This document shows positions 42,074 through 49,893 of a stretch of DNA of 58,085 nucleotides, piece after piece. The notes below the pieces were generated by a model. It was given only the letters and a program-made list of their open reading frames with translations, was not told the origin of the DNA and searched no databases. This DNA comes from RGIG7213 sp045544195 (lineage in GTDB: Bacteria > Bacillota > Clostridia > Oscillospirales > CAG-272). The position numbers and the translations under genes were made by a program. The DNA lies in assembly GCA_045544195.1 (NCBI GenBank), contig JAZPYO010000028.1:1-58085 (forward strand). Direction: 5' to 3'. How positions within the stretch are numbered: the stretch's first letter is position 1; each line of letters opens with the position of its first letter.

Positions 42074-42454
42074 TTACATTTCCAAGCTATCGAGTTTGAG
42101 GAGAAAATCGTAAATGCTCATTATGAGATAGCCTTTTTCGTTAATCCAAGGCTTGATAATATCACCAACAATAATAATCTTCTTAAACGAATCATTGATG
42201 TGATCAAGAGAAGCAGTTTCCTGATCCATTTTTTCTTTATCGGGGATTTTAATCTTAAACACTGAAATTACAAACCAATGTAGGCTATGACGTGTTTTTA
42301 GAGATAATTTGCCAAGAAAACTGTTCTCGTCTTTTTCTCTTGTTTTGAAATACAGTTCATTAAACTCTGCTTCGAGTCTTGCTCGTGTTTCGAGGTTTTC
42401 TGTTTCAAGCATTTTCTTTTGAGCTTCAGCAAGTATGTTAATTGTTTTCTCCAA
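42074..42454 (-). CDS. Small protein of unknown function downstream of the acyltransferase
   Basis: This is an open frame of up to 126 residues directly behind the acyltransferase stop. The frame continues further upstream inside the acyltransferase, but that part looks like a shadow. The start is unclear: a TTG follows the upstream stop at once, and the first ATG is at 42412. The product is helical and charged (AEAQKKMLETENLETRARLEAEFNELYFKTREK), then has FVISVFKIKIPDKEK and ends IMSIYDFLLKLDSLEM. I do not recognise it. The strong terminator 8 bp after its stop supports it as the last gene of the operon. Confidence 0.4.
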   Translation of the reverse strand: MEKTINILAEAQKKMLETENLETRARLEAEFNELYFKTREKDENSFLGKLSLKTRHSLHWFVISVFKIKIPDKEKMDQETASLDHINDSFKKIIIVGDIIKPWINEKGYLIMSIYDFLLKLDSLEM

Positions 42455-42455
42455 T

Positions 42456-43295
42456 CTATGGCAATCTCTTATTGAATAAGAATGCGTTTCCTTTTGTGTG
42501 ACGAATATTAGATAAATCCGCTTGGATCTGCTCACGCTCAATTTGCCATTTTTCTTTACGAGCGTATTTCCAACTGAGTTCAAAGGTATAATATGAACAC
42601 TCAGAAAGGCGTTTTTCGATATATCTGTCCCATTCTGAGTACAACTTATCTTTTTCATAATCTACTTTGCAAAATGGTAATTCTTCTATAAGAGACCATT
42701 TCATTTCAGCCATCTGACTGCGTAAATCTTCAAGAATAGATAAGGGTTCTTCCGTTGGATAAATAGGTTCACCGATTTTTACATAGTAGGTTTTGTTTTT
42801 GTCATCAATTTCTTGTGCAAAAGGAACGATTGTTGCATTTGTTTCTTTTGCAATGTCCGCTATACCACGAAACAGAGGGAGCATAGGTAAATTAGGTGAT
42901 AAATTCCAAGTGCCTTCGGGGTACATCATTATGTTTCCACCGTTGCGCAGGTGAGTTATCATTTCTTGTTTCGCCCTTGTTCGCCATTCTTTGTCATCGC
43001 GGTCAACGTAGATCACACCGTGAAATTGAAGCCAATATCCCTCAACCGTACCAGGCAAAAAATTAGGATCTCCCGAAAGGAGCGACCAACGGTATTGCCA
43101 CAAAACCTCAGCCAATGTTTGAATATCAAACTTTCCGCAATGAGTTGGTGCAAAAATGATAGGTCCTTTAACACCTCTGACAATATTAATTTGCTCTTTG
43201 TTTACGATTTTGATTTTTGTGCCACGCAGCAACCGTTCAATCATTAAAACAAAGATAAGTATGTAATGCCAAAGCATCTTAATAAAGTTCATCAT
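42456..43295 (-). CDS. PlsC-like lysophospholipid acyltransferase
   Basis: This 279-aa protein transfers an acyl chain to a lipid or glycolipid acceptor at the membrane. The HX4D catalytic motif is PTHCGKFDIQ, and motif III is MYPEGTWNLS. An N-terminal hydrophobic anchor (YILIFVLMIERLL) fits membrane attachment. It is related to the acyltransferases near 56.5 kb and at the window end, all with a PEGxWN variant. Its start overlaps the upstream hexapeptide acetyltransferase by 4 bp (ATGA), so the two are translationally coupled. The operon is preceded by one copy of the CAACATAAT palindrome. The acceptor is unknown. Confidence 0.85.
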   Translation of the reverse strand: MMNFIKMLWHYILIFVLMIERLLRGTKIKIVNKEQINIVRGVKGPIIFAPTHCGKFDIQTLAEVLWQYRWSLLSGDPNFLPGTVEGYWLQFHGVIYVDRDDKEWRTRAKQEMITHLRNGGNIMMYPEGTWNLSPNLPMLPLFRGIADIAKETNATIVPFAQEIDDKNKTYYVKIGEPIYPTEEPLSILEDLRSQMAEMKWSLIEELPFCKVDYEKDKLYSEWDRYIEKRLSECSYYTFELSWKYARKEKWQIEREQIQADLSNIRHTKGNAFLFNKRLP

Positions 43296-43924
43296 TTAAT
43301 AATCCTATCTTCGTCAGTAATCTCTCGGACAACCTTACACGGAACACCGCAAGCAAGAACATTAGCAGGAATATCCTTTGTAACAACACTACCCGCACCG
43401 ATAACTGTGTTATCGCCGATAGTTACACCCGGACAAATGGTTACATTAGAACATATCCAAACACTATTTCCGATTTTTATCGGTTTAGTGTATTCATAAT
43501 CGCCTCTATAATTGGATGGGAATTTATTTGGCGAAACAAAAACATTACGCTCTTGGGCAACCATAGGATGAAGCTCGGTCGCAATCGTAACATTAGGTGC
43601 AATCATTACATTGTCTCCTATATCTATCCTTGCCCCATCAAGTAATACCAAATTAAAATTTGAAACAAAATTCTTACCGATGGACACATTTGAACCATAT
43701 TGAACATAAAGTGGCGATGCAACATAATATGGTTCACCTCCAACAAAACCGAATAAATTTTTTATAATACGGTTTCTTTTACCTTGTCTGAGCATTGATA
43801 TTCGATTTAATTTCGTGCATAACAAATTACCTCTTGCCATTTTGAATACAATACCCATATCGGCTTGGTTATAAACCAGCCCTGATATCATTTTATCGAA
43901 TTCAGTAATTTTATTTTTAGACAT
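43292..43924 (-). CDS. Hexapeptide-repeat O-acetyltransferase (LacA/Maa-like)
   Basis: This is a left-handed beta-helix acetyltransferase that moves acetyl from acetyl-CoA to a sugar or related hydroxyl. The hexapeptide repeats run from about residue 75 to 195 (VSIGKNFVSNFNLVLLDGARIDIGDNVMIAPNVTI, then VWICSNVTICPGVTIGDNTVIGAGSVV). The catalytic His is in TELHPM. The end, GVPCKVVREI, is typical of the family. ATG at 43924 is chosen because GAGGA lies 6 nt upstream; the ATG two codons earlier touches that site. It opens the operon with the acyltransferase and lies behind the palindromic operator. Confidence 0.87.
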   Translation of the reverse strand: MSKNKITEFDKMISGLVYNQADMGIVFKMARGNLLCTKLNRISMLRQGKRNRIIKNLFGFVGGEPYYVASPLYVQYGSNVSIGKNFVSNFNLVLLDGARIDIGDNVMIAPNVTIATELHPMVAQERNVFVSPNKFPSNYRGDYEYTKPIKIGNSVWICSNVTICPGVTIGDNTVIGAGSVVTKDIPANVLACGVPCKVVREITDEDRIIK

Positions 43925-43956
43925 AATCATTCCTCAAATCAATTTCAAATACTTAA

Positions 43957-43978
43957 CAACATAATCCACAATATGTTG
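43957..43978. promoter_or_regulatory. CAACATAAT palindrome, copy 1
   Basis: CAACATAAT-CCAC-AATATGTTG (8 of 9 arm bases match) lies 33 bp before the acetyltransferase start. The same 22-bp design occurs at 52765, 52997 and 56396, each near a lipid-related gene. Confidence 0.7.
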
Positions 43979-44137
43979 TAATTGAGGTTACAACTACCCC
44001 ATTTTAAATATAATATATCATAATATGGTATTAACGTCAATACTTTGTGTCCCTAAAAGTATGATTTGCTAGATAATTGTCGTTTTTTTGCAACACAAAT
44101 AAGCCTTTTTAAACAACTTTGTGAAAAGGCTTGCTTT

Positions 44138-44600
44138 GTGTGTGCTCGGCACGCATTATTACTTGGTGGTGAAAGTCCACTACAGACTTGGCAGTAGGAA
44201 CTGTTAGCCGAAAGCAAGGGTGTCTATCGCGAGGTAGAATCTGAAAGAAGCTGGATATAGAGGCTGAAAAGTGCTTCTATGGGCAAAACCTCGGTCTGAC
44301 GAACAGAAACTGTATATCAAGGCGTATTTGAGATGGACGAGTTTCCACAACAAAACGAAGTCCGGTACTGCATGAAATCTCAGAACGTAAATACAGCAGA
44401 TATATGAGGTGAAGGTGGTAATGCTTATCCGAGGAGGTCTTGCAGACGGTAAAGCGTAGTAACAACGAACTGCAAGAAGTCAGCAGAAGCCATAGTAACA
44501 AGGAAAAAAACTTGGGAAGGGCTGAACAATCATAAGTCTTTGAGTAAACAACAGAAGGGAGTCGATATGATGAAAACAGAATACCACACTATACACTGTA
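44138..44600 (+). mobile_element. Group II intron fragment (5' part only)
   Basis: The sequence shows the conserved 5' domain of a bacterial group II intron: a GTGTG start, GGTGAAAGTCC, GGCAGTAGGAACTG, TTAGCCGAAAGCAAGGGTGTC and GAATCTGAAAGAAGCTGG. It reaches the region where the reverse transcriptase frame should begin, then breaks off at about 44600 in a DUF6809 gene. No reverse transcriptase or domain V/VI is present, so it cannot splice. Just upstream is a hairpin, AAGCCTTTTT/AAAAAGGCTT (about 44101-44132), the kind of site favoured by terminator-targeting introns. The end points are estimates. Confidence 0.72.
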
Positions 44601-44604
44601 GCCA

Positions 44605-44863
44605 CAAAGGTATCGTATGTAAAATTCGCTCCCAAGCGAAACCCCATCATAAAGCTGTCGAGATTGGATTCACCGTTTACCACGCTCCACGCATTTGCAA
44701 AATCGAGAAACCATTTCTTTTGCTCATCGTTCAATGCGTTTGTAAGCAGTTCTTCCGTTTGGGTCAATACCGCCATTTCCTTTTGTACCATCTTGTTCTG
44801 CTTCGTACTGCGAGCCTGCGGATCAATATTGCCATAATAAAATTCTTCTATGAATTTCCCCAT
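44605..44863 (-). pseudogene. DUF6809-like gene, 3' end lost to the intron fragment
   Basis: The minus-strand frame begins with a strong AAAGGAGG site and MGKFIEEFYYGNIDPQARS, then EELLTNALNDEQKKWFLDFANAWSVVNG and FMMGFRLGANF. This is the layout of DUF6809, a small family of about 95 residues found on Firmicutes mobile elements. After about residue 87 the frame runs into the antisense of the group II intron, so the natural C-terminus is missing. Function is unknown. Confidence 0.65.
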
Positions 44864-44942
44864 ATCGTTACCTCCTTTGATTTTCTACCATAATTGTACT
44901 CAAAGGCGGTTTAATAGTCGAATGTACCGCTATAAACAGAAA

Positions 44943-44994
44943 AAGGGCAAGAAAAAAGAGAGAAGCCGAAACTTTTCTCTATTCTCTTGCCCTT
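44943..44994 (-). terminator. Terminator downstream of the DUF6076-like gene
   Basis: AAGGGCAAGA (44943-44952) pairs with TCTTGCCCTT (44985-44994), with further pairing inside. On the minus strand it precedes TTTCTGTTT. The rest of 44864-45170 holds no gene I can support. Confidence 0.6.
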
Positions 44995-45170
44995 CGCAAT
45001 GCTCGTTCCTTTAGGTTATTGTCCTTAAGTGTACGATGCATTACAGCATCATGTTTGAAGAAGAAGCATTTTGCGGTATATATTTATATATACGATACTG
45101 TGCGACAGCACATAATGGGACAGATTATGAAAATGAGTATAATTGTGATAAAAATAAAGAATCCACCGTT

Positions 45171-46514
45171 CTATTCTTTAATCTTCTTTTCGTATTCCTC
45201 GATATGTACATTTCCGCAAAGAGCTGAATCGCGGTAATCAGATGCCCACGTTGACCAAGTCAGAAACTCTGATTTGGTCATTTTCTTTTTCAGAAGTCTT
45301 GCGTAATGTGCCTTGTATGCACGGTTATAGGCAAGCCATACGGGATCGCTTTTGCATTTTGCTTCGTACTTCTTATGCGAACCGATATCGCGGCATGTCT
45401 TTCCGTTTGTTCCTTTTACAATGCGCTCACAAAAATCGTAATATCTGCCGGATGTCAAGAGAAAGTATTTTCCGCAATGATCACAACGCTTCGGAATATA
45501 ACCTTGACGAAGCCCGCGGAAGAAATCGAAGTAGAGAAATGAAGAAAGGTTGTTGAATGTATACACGTCACACCATATCGATTTATTACCGTGTTTGACT
45601 GTCTTACACATAAGCGTCATTATGCCCGAGGGTGTTATGATCCGTCTGCCTTTTAAATCGTAGGAGTATTTTTCAAAAAGAGTCGCAATCTCATCTTCGG
45701 TGAGATATCTGCTTTTGGAATGAATGTATTCATCAAGAAATTTGCCGTATGTATCCTTTAAAAATATGAGCGTATTGAGAAGATCAATGTATGGCTCTAT
45801 AAGATTACAAAGATCACGGTTGAGAAGTTCAGCTCCTAAATAATCCTCTTGCTCGGCATTGCCGTAGTACCAATGCGGCTGGAAGTGTGTCAGTTGATCA
45901 TCATATCGATTTTCTCCATCAAGCATGTAGCTGTCATAGAATCCCGAGTATTGTTTTTCATATCCCGAATCTTCTCTGAAGGAATACTGCTCACTTGGAT
46001 CTTCAAAACCTTCCTCACGATCTTCATAGTCTTCCTCGTCATAATCAAAAATATTTTTGACGACTTCCTCTGGTATACCATTTTCAAGCATTTTGTTTTT
46101 ACGCTCACTGCTTTCTTGATTTCTCATCATATCGTTGTATTGATTGTCAAATAGATTCGCATGGCGTTGCAAGCATTGAATCAAATCACGGTAATCGAAA
46201 TCGTCGGGATCAGCTGCATGCTTATACAGAGGCATTTTCAGCATAAACTCTTTTACGAAATTCAAACGGTTCTGTGTTTTGTAAACATTTTTATCGTACT
46301 CATTCCAAGCATCATAGTTAGTATTAAATTTGATCAATAAAAGCTGTAACAGACTTTTCAGGTCATTTCTTACAGTAATAATATTTGCGGTATTATAGTT
46401 GAACAGCTTACAGAGGATTTCACAGGTTTTAAAGTTGTGCTGTTCATCTATGATACAAGTATTACCGGAATAGTATGCGGTAATCTGAAAAATATTTTTG
46501 ATTTTATTCTCCAT
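45171..46514 (-). CDS. DUF6076-like protein with zinc-ribbon-like C-terminus
   Basis: This 447-aa protein is of a type common on clostridial mobilizable elements. The N-terminal half is helical; the middle (about 160-205) is highly acidic (DYDEEDYEDREEGFEDP). The C-terminal third has a treble-clef-like Cys pattern, CDHCGKYF then YDFCER and CRDIGSHKKYEAKC, as in DUF6076 and related abortive-infection-type zinc proteins. It is followed by a basic helical tail. AAAGGAG precedes the ATG. It is transcribed away from the replication/mobilization genes. The role is unknown; DNA or RNA binding is suggested by the zinc site only. Confidence 0.72.
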   Translation of the reverse strand: MENKIKNIFQITAYYSGNTCIIDEQHNFKTCEILCKLFNYNTANIITVRNDLKSLLQLLLIKFNTNYDAWNEYDKNVYKTQNRLNFVKEFMLKMPLYKHAADPDDFDYRDLIQCLQRHANLFDNQYNDMMRNQESSERKNKMLENGIPEEVVKNIFDYDEEDYEDREEGFEDPSEQYSFREDSGYEKQYSGFYDSYMLDGENRYDDQLTHFQPHWYYGNAEQEDYLGAELLNRDLCNLIEPYIDLLNTLIFLKDTYGKFLDEYIHSKSRYLTEDEIATLFEKYSYDLKGRRIITPSGIMTLMCKTVKHGNKSIWCDVYTFNNLSSFLYFDFFRGLRQGYIPKRCDHCGKYFLLTSGRYYDFCERIVKGTNGKTCRDIGSHKKYEAKCKSDPVWLAYNRAYKAHYARLLKKKMTKSEFLTWSTWASDYRDSALCGNVHIEEYEKKIKE

Positions 46515-46712
46515 AACAAATACTCCTTTATGAATAAAAGGCTGAAAAATTTACAAAAAAAGTTTTATTTGAGTAGATAACTCTTGTTCTTGAAAAAAAT
46601 AATTTTTTCTATTTGAAGCTTAAAAACTTTAAAACGTATTTTTAAAATACAGTAAAAACCCTTATTGTATCAGGCAAATTTCGGTTTTGAATAAAATGTA
46701 AATTCGCACCGG
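46515..46712. other. AT-rich divergent intergenic region
   Basis: This region separates the leftward DUF6076-like gene from the rightward RepA-like gene. It is A/T-rich with poly-T tracts. I see no gene. Repeats near its right end are listed separately. Confidence 0.5.
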
Positions 46713-46758
46713 ATAGATAACGAAATAGATAATGGTAGAGATAGTATACGTTATCTAT
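46713..46758 (+). repeat. Iteron-like ATAGATAACG repeats before the RepA-like gene
   Basis: ATAGATAACG (46713-46722), ATAGATAAT (46725-46733) and inverted CGTTATCTAT (46749-46758) are packed in 46 bp. The outer pair is a perfect 10-bp inverted repeat. They may be replication iterons or an autoregulatory site for the gene at 46870. Confidence 0.5.
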
Positions 46759-46869
46759 TGATTTTTGTCAAGAGCTGTGGTAGGATTTTTGTGTCGGCAA
46801 AACAAGAGTCACGGTTGTGCGCAGACAATGGCTCAAATGATCATCAAAATTAAAAACGGAGGTGTCTTG

Positions 46870-47943
46870 TTGAAGGAAGAAAAAGATCTAAACTTTGATG
46901 AAGAATATCGAAAACATAGGCTTGCATTATTCGATTTTACTGAACTCGAAATAATGGATGCGGACACTTTGGTGAATACACCGCTGTCAACTGCTCCGTT
47001 TATCGTTTCTGAATTGATACCTCAAGGCGTTCATATTATCGGAGGTGCTGCAAAGATAGGTAAGTCGTGGTTGATGCTTTGGATGGGATTGAAAATTGCA
47101 AAGGGTGAGCCTGTATGGAATTGCGAAACAAAAAAGGGAACAGTTTTATATCTTGCGCTGGAGGATAGCTTTGAAAGGTTGCAAAGACGGCTTTTGGATA
47201 TCACAGATGAAGCACCTGCAGAATTGAAATGTGCTGTTGAATGTAAAAATATCTCCGATGGATTTGAAGATATGATTGATAGCTTTATGCATAGGTATCC
47301 TGATACAAAAATAGTTATTGTTGATACCTTTCAAAAGATACGGCAGGAGACAGGCAGCAATATAAATTCTTATTCCAACGATTATAAAGAGCTTGGAGTG
47401 CTGAAGCAGATTGCTTCAAAACACGGCATTGCTATTCTTCTTGTACATCATTTAAGAAAACAAGGTGCCAATGATCCTATAAATACTCTTACAGGGTCTA
47501 CAGGTATTTCGGGTGCGGTTGATAGTACGTTTATATTACAAAGGGATAAGCGTACAGAAAATGCTGCAACGCTGTTCTGTACAGGAAGAGATATAAAGAC
47601 GCTTGAAATTCCGCTTGTGTTTTCTGAGGAAAGATGTACCTGGTTTCTCCGTGAAGAAAATCCGGAGCTTGTAAAGCTGATCGATCCTACCGTGAATCAA
47701 ATTAATGAGTTTTTTATAACAAGCGGTATGCGTGAATTTTGCGGAAGTGCAACAGAACTCTCGGAGCTTCTCAAAACACAAAACGGTATTTCTATTGCTC
47801 CTGCAGTGCTTTCAAAAAAGCTCTTGTGCGGGCATGCGCAATTTTGTTCGCTCGGTTACGAATGTTCTTTTTACAGAACGCACGACGGAAAGAAAATAAA
47901 AATCAACCGCATACAAGATGATGAAGAAATACCGAATCAATAA
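46870..47943 (+). CDS. RepA-like AAA ATPase/helicase of a mobilizable element
   Basis: The protein is a RecA-fold ATPase of the RepA/DnaB type used in plasmid and element replication. Walker A is GGAAKIGKSW (with GK-S), Walker B is KIVIVDTFQKI, and the H-containing sensor is ILLVHHLRKQG. The conserved LTGSTGISGAVDSTFILQR follows. A C-terminal winged-helix-like part (CGSATELSELLKTQNGISIAPAVLSKKL) could bind DNA. I chose TTG at 46870 because GGAGGTG (46858-46864) lies just upstream; the longer frame from 46765 has no such site. The gene opens the replication/mobilization module, followed by mobC, the relaxase and the integrase. Confidence 0.8.
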   Translation: MKEEKDLNFDEEYRKHRLALFDFTELEIMDADTLVNTPLSTAPFIVSELIPQGVHIIGGAAKIGKSWLMLWMGLKIAKGEPVWNCETKKGTVLYLALEDSFERLQRRLLDITDEAPAELKCAVECKNISDGFEDMIDSFMHRYPDTKIVIVDTFQKIRQETGSNINSYSNDYKELGVLKQIASKHGIAILLVHHLRKQGANDPINTLTGSTGISGAVDSTFILQRDKRTENAATLFCTGRDIKTLEIPLVFSEERCTWFLREENPELVKLIDPTVNQINEFFITSGMREFCGSATELSELLKTQNGISIAPAVLSKKLLCGHAQFCSLGYECSFYRTHDGKKIKINRIQDDEEIPNQ

Positions 47944-47951
47944 AGTTTTGC

Positions 47952-48130
47952 GTCGGTGCGTCGGATACGTCGGTAATATTGACTGTTTTTGAAATTGCCG
48001 ACACACCGACACAGAATACTATTCCCGGACGCTGGCGTCTGGGGCAAGCATAGCGCTTGGATGTCCACCGCCAAATGTGTGCGGCGACATGCGCAACTTG
48101 GGCAGAAGCCCAAACCCACTTTTATGTGAA
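47952..48130 (+). other. Candidate origin of transfer (oriT)
   Basis: The gap before mobC is rich in structure. A 13-bp inverted repeat (GTCGGTGCGTCGG at 47952-47964 with CCGACACACCGAC at 47998-48010, one mismatch) is followed by GACGC-TG-GCGTC near 48030. TTGGGC-AGAA-GCCCAA lies near 48098-48113. A GC-rich block with GCGCTTGG and GTGTGCGGCG lies between. Position directly upstream of mobC and the relaxase is typical for oriT. The nick site is not identified. Confidence 0.5.
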
Positions 48131-48153
48131 ATTTTATTAAGGAAGGTGATCAG

Positions 48154-48471
48154 TTGGGAAGAACACAAACAGAAACGATTACAATTCGGGTAACTCCCGA
48201 AGAAAAATCAGCCATACAAAAACGGGTGTATGAAGCAGAGGCACCGTCAATGCGTCAATTTGTTTTAGAGATGTGCAAAAACGGCAGTATCGTTATAAAC
48301 AGCGATCTGCGTAAGTTGAATTCCGAACTTCGGTATCAGGGAAACAATCTCAATCAACTTACACGCCTTGCTCATCAAGACAGAGTGTCGGTGATAAATC
48401 TTACAGAATTGCTTGCAATCTACCGAAGAATACTTTTAATGCTCGGAGGTGACAGCTGTGGCGATAGTTGA
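48154..48471 (+). CDS. mobC: MobC-like relaxosome accessory protein
   Basis: This 105-aa DNA-binding protein helps the relaxase open oriT. It starts as a ribbon-helix-helix (TETITIRVTPEEKSAIQKRV) and ends with the MobC pattern LNSELRYQGNNLNQLTRLAH and LLAIYRRILLMLGG. TTG at 48154 is preceded by AAGGAAGGTG. Its 3' end overlaps the relaxase start, which lies at 48458 behind a GGAGG site inside mobC, so the genes are coupled. Confidence 0.88.
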   Translation: MGRTQTETITIRVTPEEKSAIQKRVYEAEAPSMRQFVLEMCKNGSIVINSDLRKLNSELRYQGNNLNQLTRLAHQDRVSVINLTELLAIYRRILLMLGGDSCGDS

Positions 48472-49861
48472 ATGTATACCTGAGAAGAAGCAAACACCGA
48501 GTGCACAAAAGGGTGTGATCGATTACTGTACACAGCCGTCGAAAACTTTTGACCGTGATGAAGATCTTGCATACGTTTCAGGATATAACTGCGTTGCAGA
48601 ATTTGCAAATGAGTCCTTTCTTGCAACACAAAAAATATTCGGTCATGAGTCGGGCGATATCCGTTTCTATCATTATGTACAGTCTTTCAAGATTGGCGAA
48701 AACATTACGCCTGAAACATCGCACGAAATCGGAATGAAGCTTGCACAGAAATTCGGAAACCGTGAAGTGTTGATTGCAACACACATTGACAAAGAACACA
48801 TCCACAATCATTTGGTAGTGTGTGCGTACGATTTTCAAAGCGGAATAAAGCTTCATAACAATAAGTTTTTTCTGGGTGAGTTGAGACAAGCAAGTGATGA
48901 TATTTGTAAAGAGTACGGACTTGCAGTGCTTGAAAAATATGATCCGCATAAAAAATCAGCACGGTTACACCCGAAAGAATACAGAGCCGCTATTAACGGT
49001 AACAGCTGGAAGATACAGCTTTGTGTTGCAATTGATCATTGTATGGTACGGTGTAAAAACGAAAAAGAATTCAAGGCAGAAATGAAGAAACTTGGGTACG
49101 GTATGATATGGACACCCGAAAGAAAATATATTACGTATATTTTAAATAGCGAAGACGGTAATGAAAAGCGTGTACGTGATATTAAACTGCATGAAGAAAA
49201 ATATCGAAAGGAGAATATGGAGCGTGAATTCAGAATCAGGGCTGAGCTATATGGACAAGCTCAAGGCGAAGAATGTTCCGCCACAGCTACGCAAAGAAGA
49301 AAATTTGAATATGGTTCAGACAGTGCAGATCAGCGCGGAGGAATGGAAACGCCTGATGTATTTGCTGACACAGTTGGAGGGGACAAGCGCCGATTTCTTG
49401 GCGCAGAAAGCGACCTTGTCGGATGCGGTGAGCAAATATACCGAGATGATGGCAAAGGCGGTGGAAGAGCAAGAAAAAGCCACGAAAAGGGCTGTGGAAA
49501 TGATATCAGAGGAAGCTGTCAAACAGGTTGGGAATGCGAGCGAGAGAGCCTCGGCAGTTATACGCAGAAGTATTTTTCGGGACGAGGTGATATGGTGGTT
49601 ACGTCTGATACTCACGGCAGCACCGATGATATTGGTGTTGCTGTTATGGGTGCGCGTCAGCTTGGCAATATAGCAAATTTAATAGGTGATGGCGATGAAA
49701 CCGAGGAAGAAAAACGCCAAAAAGATGCACGTAATGCAGGTGCGGGCATCGGCTTTGCGGTTGGAGCTTTGATGGGTGTTGCACTTGCATCAACACAAAA
49801 TTCAGCAGATGGCGAAACAGAGGAGGATGACGAAGAATACGGTTTTGATATTACAATGTAA
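48458..49861 (+). CDS. mobA: MOBP-type relaxase (MobA/VirD2-like)
   Basis: The relaxase nicks oriT and is carried with the single strand to the recipient. The metal-binding His motif THIDKEHIHNHLV is at about residues 108-120. The catalytic Tyr is probably in the N-terminal VIDYCTQPSKT block. The N-terminal domain spans about 250 residues. The C-terminal part (about 265-370) is Gly/Asp/Arg-rich and low in complexity, and is exactly where a second gene is read in another frame. The last 60 residues contain a hydrophobic stretch (AGAGIGFAVGALMGVALA). GTG at 48458 is chosen because GGAGG (48445-48449) lies 8 nt upstream. Mobilization needs a helper conjugation system, since no secretion genes are on this element. 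Confidence 0.88.
   Translation: MAIVECIPEKKQTPSAQKGVIDYCTQPSKTFDRDEDLAYVSGYNCVAEFANESFLATQKIFGHESGDIRFYHYVQSFKIGENITPETSHEIGMKLAQKFGNREVLIATHIDKEHIHNHLVVCAYDFQSGIKLHNNKFFLGELRQASDDICKEYGLAVLEKYDPHKKSARLHPKEYRAAINGNSWKIQLCVAIDHCMVRCKNEKEFKAEMKKLGYGMIWTPERKYITYILNSEDGNEKRVRDIKLHEEKYRKENMEREFRIRAELYGQAQGEECSATATQRRKFEYGSDSADQRGGMETPDVFADTVGGDKRRFLGAESDLVGCGEQIYRDDGKGGGRARKSHEKGCGNDIRGSCQTGWECERESLGSYTQKYFSGRGDMVVTSDTHGSTDDIGVAVMGARQLGNIANLIGDGDETEEEKRQKDARNAGAGIGFAVGALMGVALASTQNSADGETEEDDEEYGFDITM
49251..49673 (+). CDS. Nested out-of-frame MbeB-like membrane protein inside the relaxase gene
   Basis: This frame lies entirely within the relaxase gene, in another phase. It encodes about 140 residues with convincing protein character. 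Two helical stretches (ISAEEWKRLMYLLTQLEGTSADFLAQ and AVSKYTEMMAKAVEEQEKATKRAVEM) are followed by VKQVGNASERASAVIRRS and a C-terminal membrane helix (WWLRLILTAAPMILVLLLWV). In the same span the relaxase frame is low-complexity, as if constrained by this gene. ColE1-type relaxase genes carry mbeB and mbeD nested in the same manner, and MbeB also ends in a membrane helix. The ATG at 49251 has a modest AGGG site; a later ATG (about 49312) is possible. Confidence 0.7.
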   Translation: MDKLKAKNVPPQLRKEENLNMVQTVQISAEEWKRLMYLLTQLEGTSADFLAQKATLSDAVSKYTEMMAKAVEEQEKATKRAVEMISEEAVKQVGNASERASAVIRRSIFRDEVIWWLRLILTAAPMILVLLLWVRVSLAI

Positions 49862-49893
49862 AGATGATAATATATTTAGGTGGAGGTGTAAAA

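Noticed and set aside
42456..42658. Coding use of the frame overlapping the acyltransferase end (N-terminal 68 residues of the 194-aa frame)
   Set aside because: The acyltransferase frame is clearly conserved there, and the other frame has no ribosome binding site.
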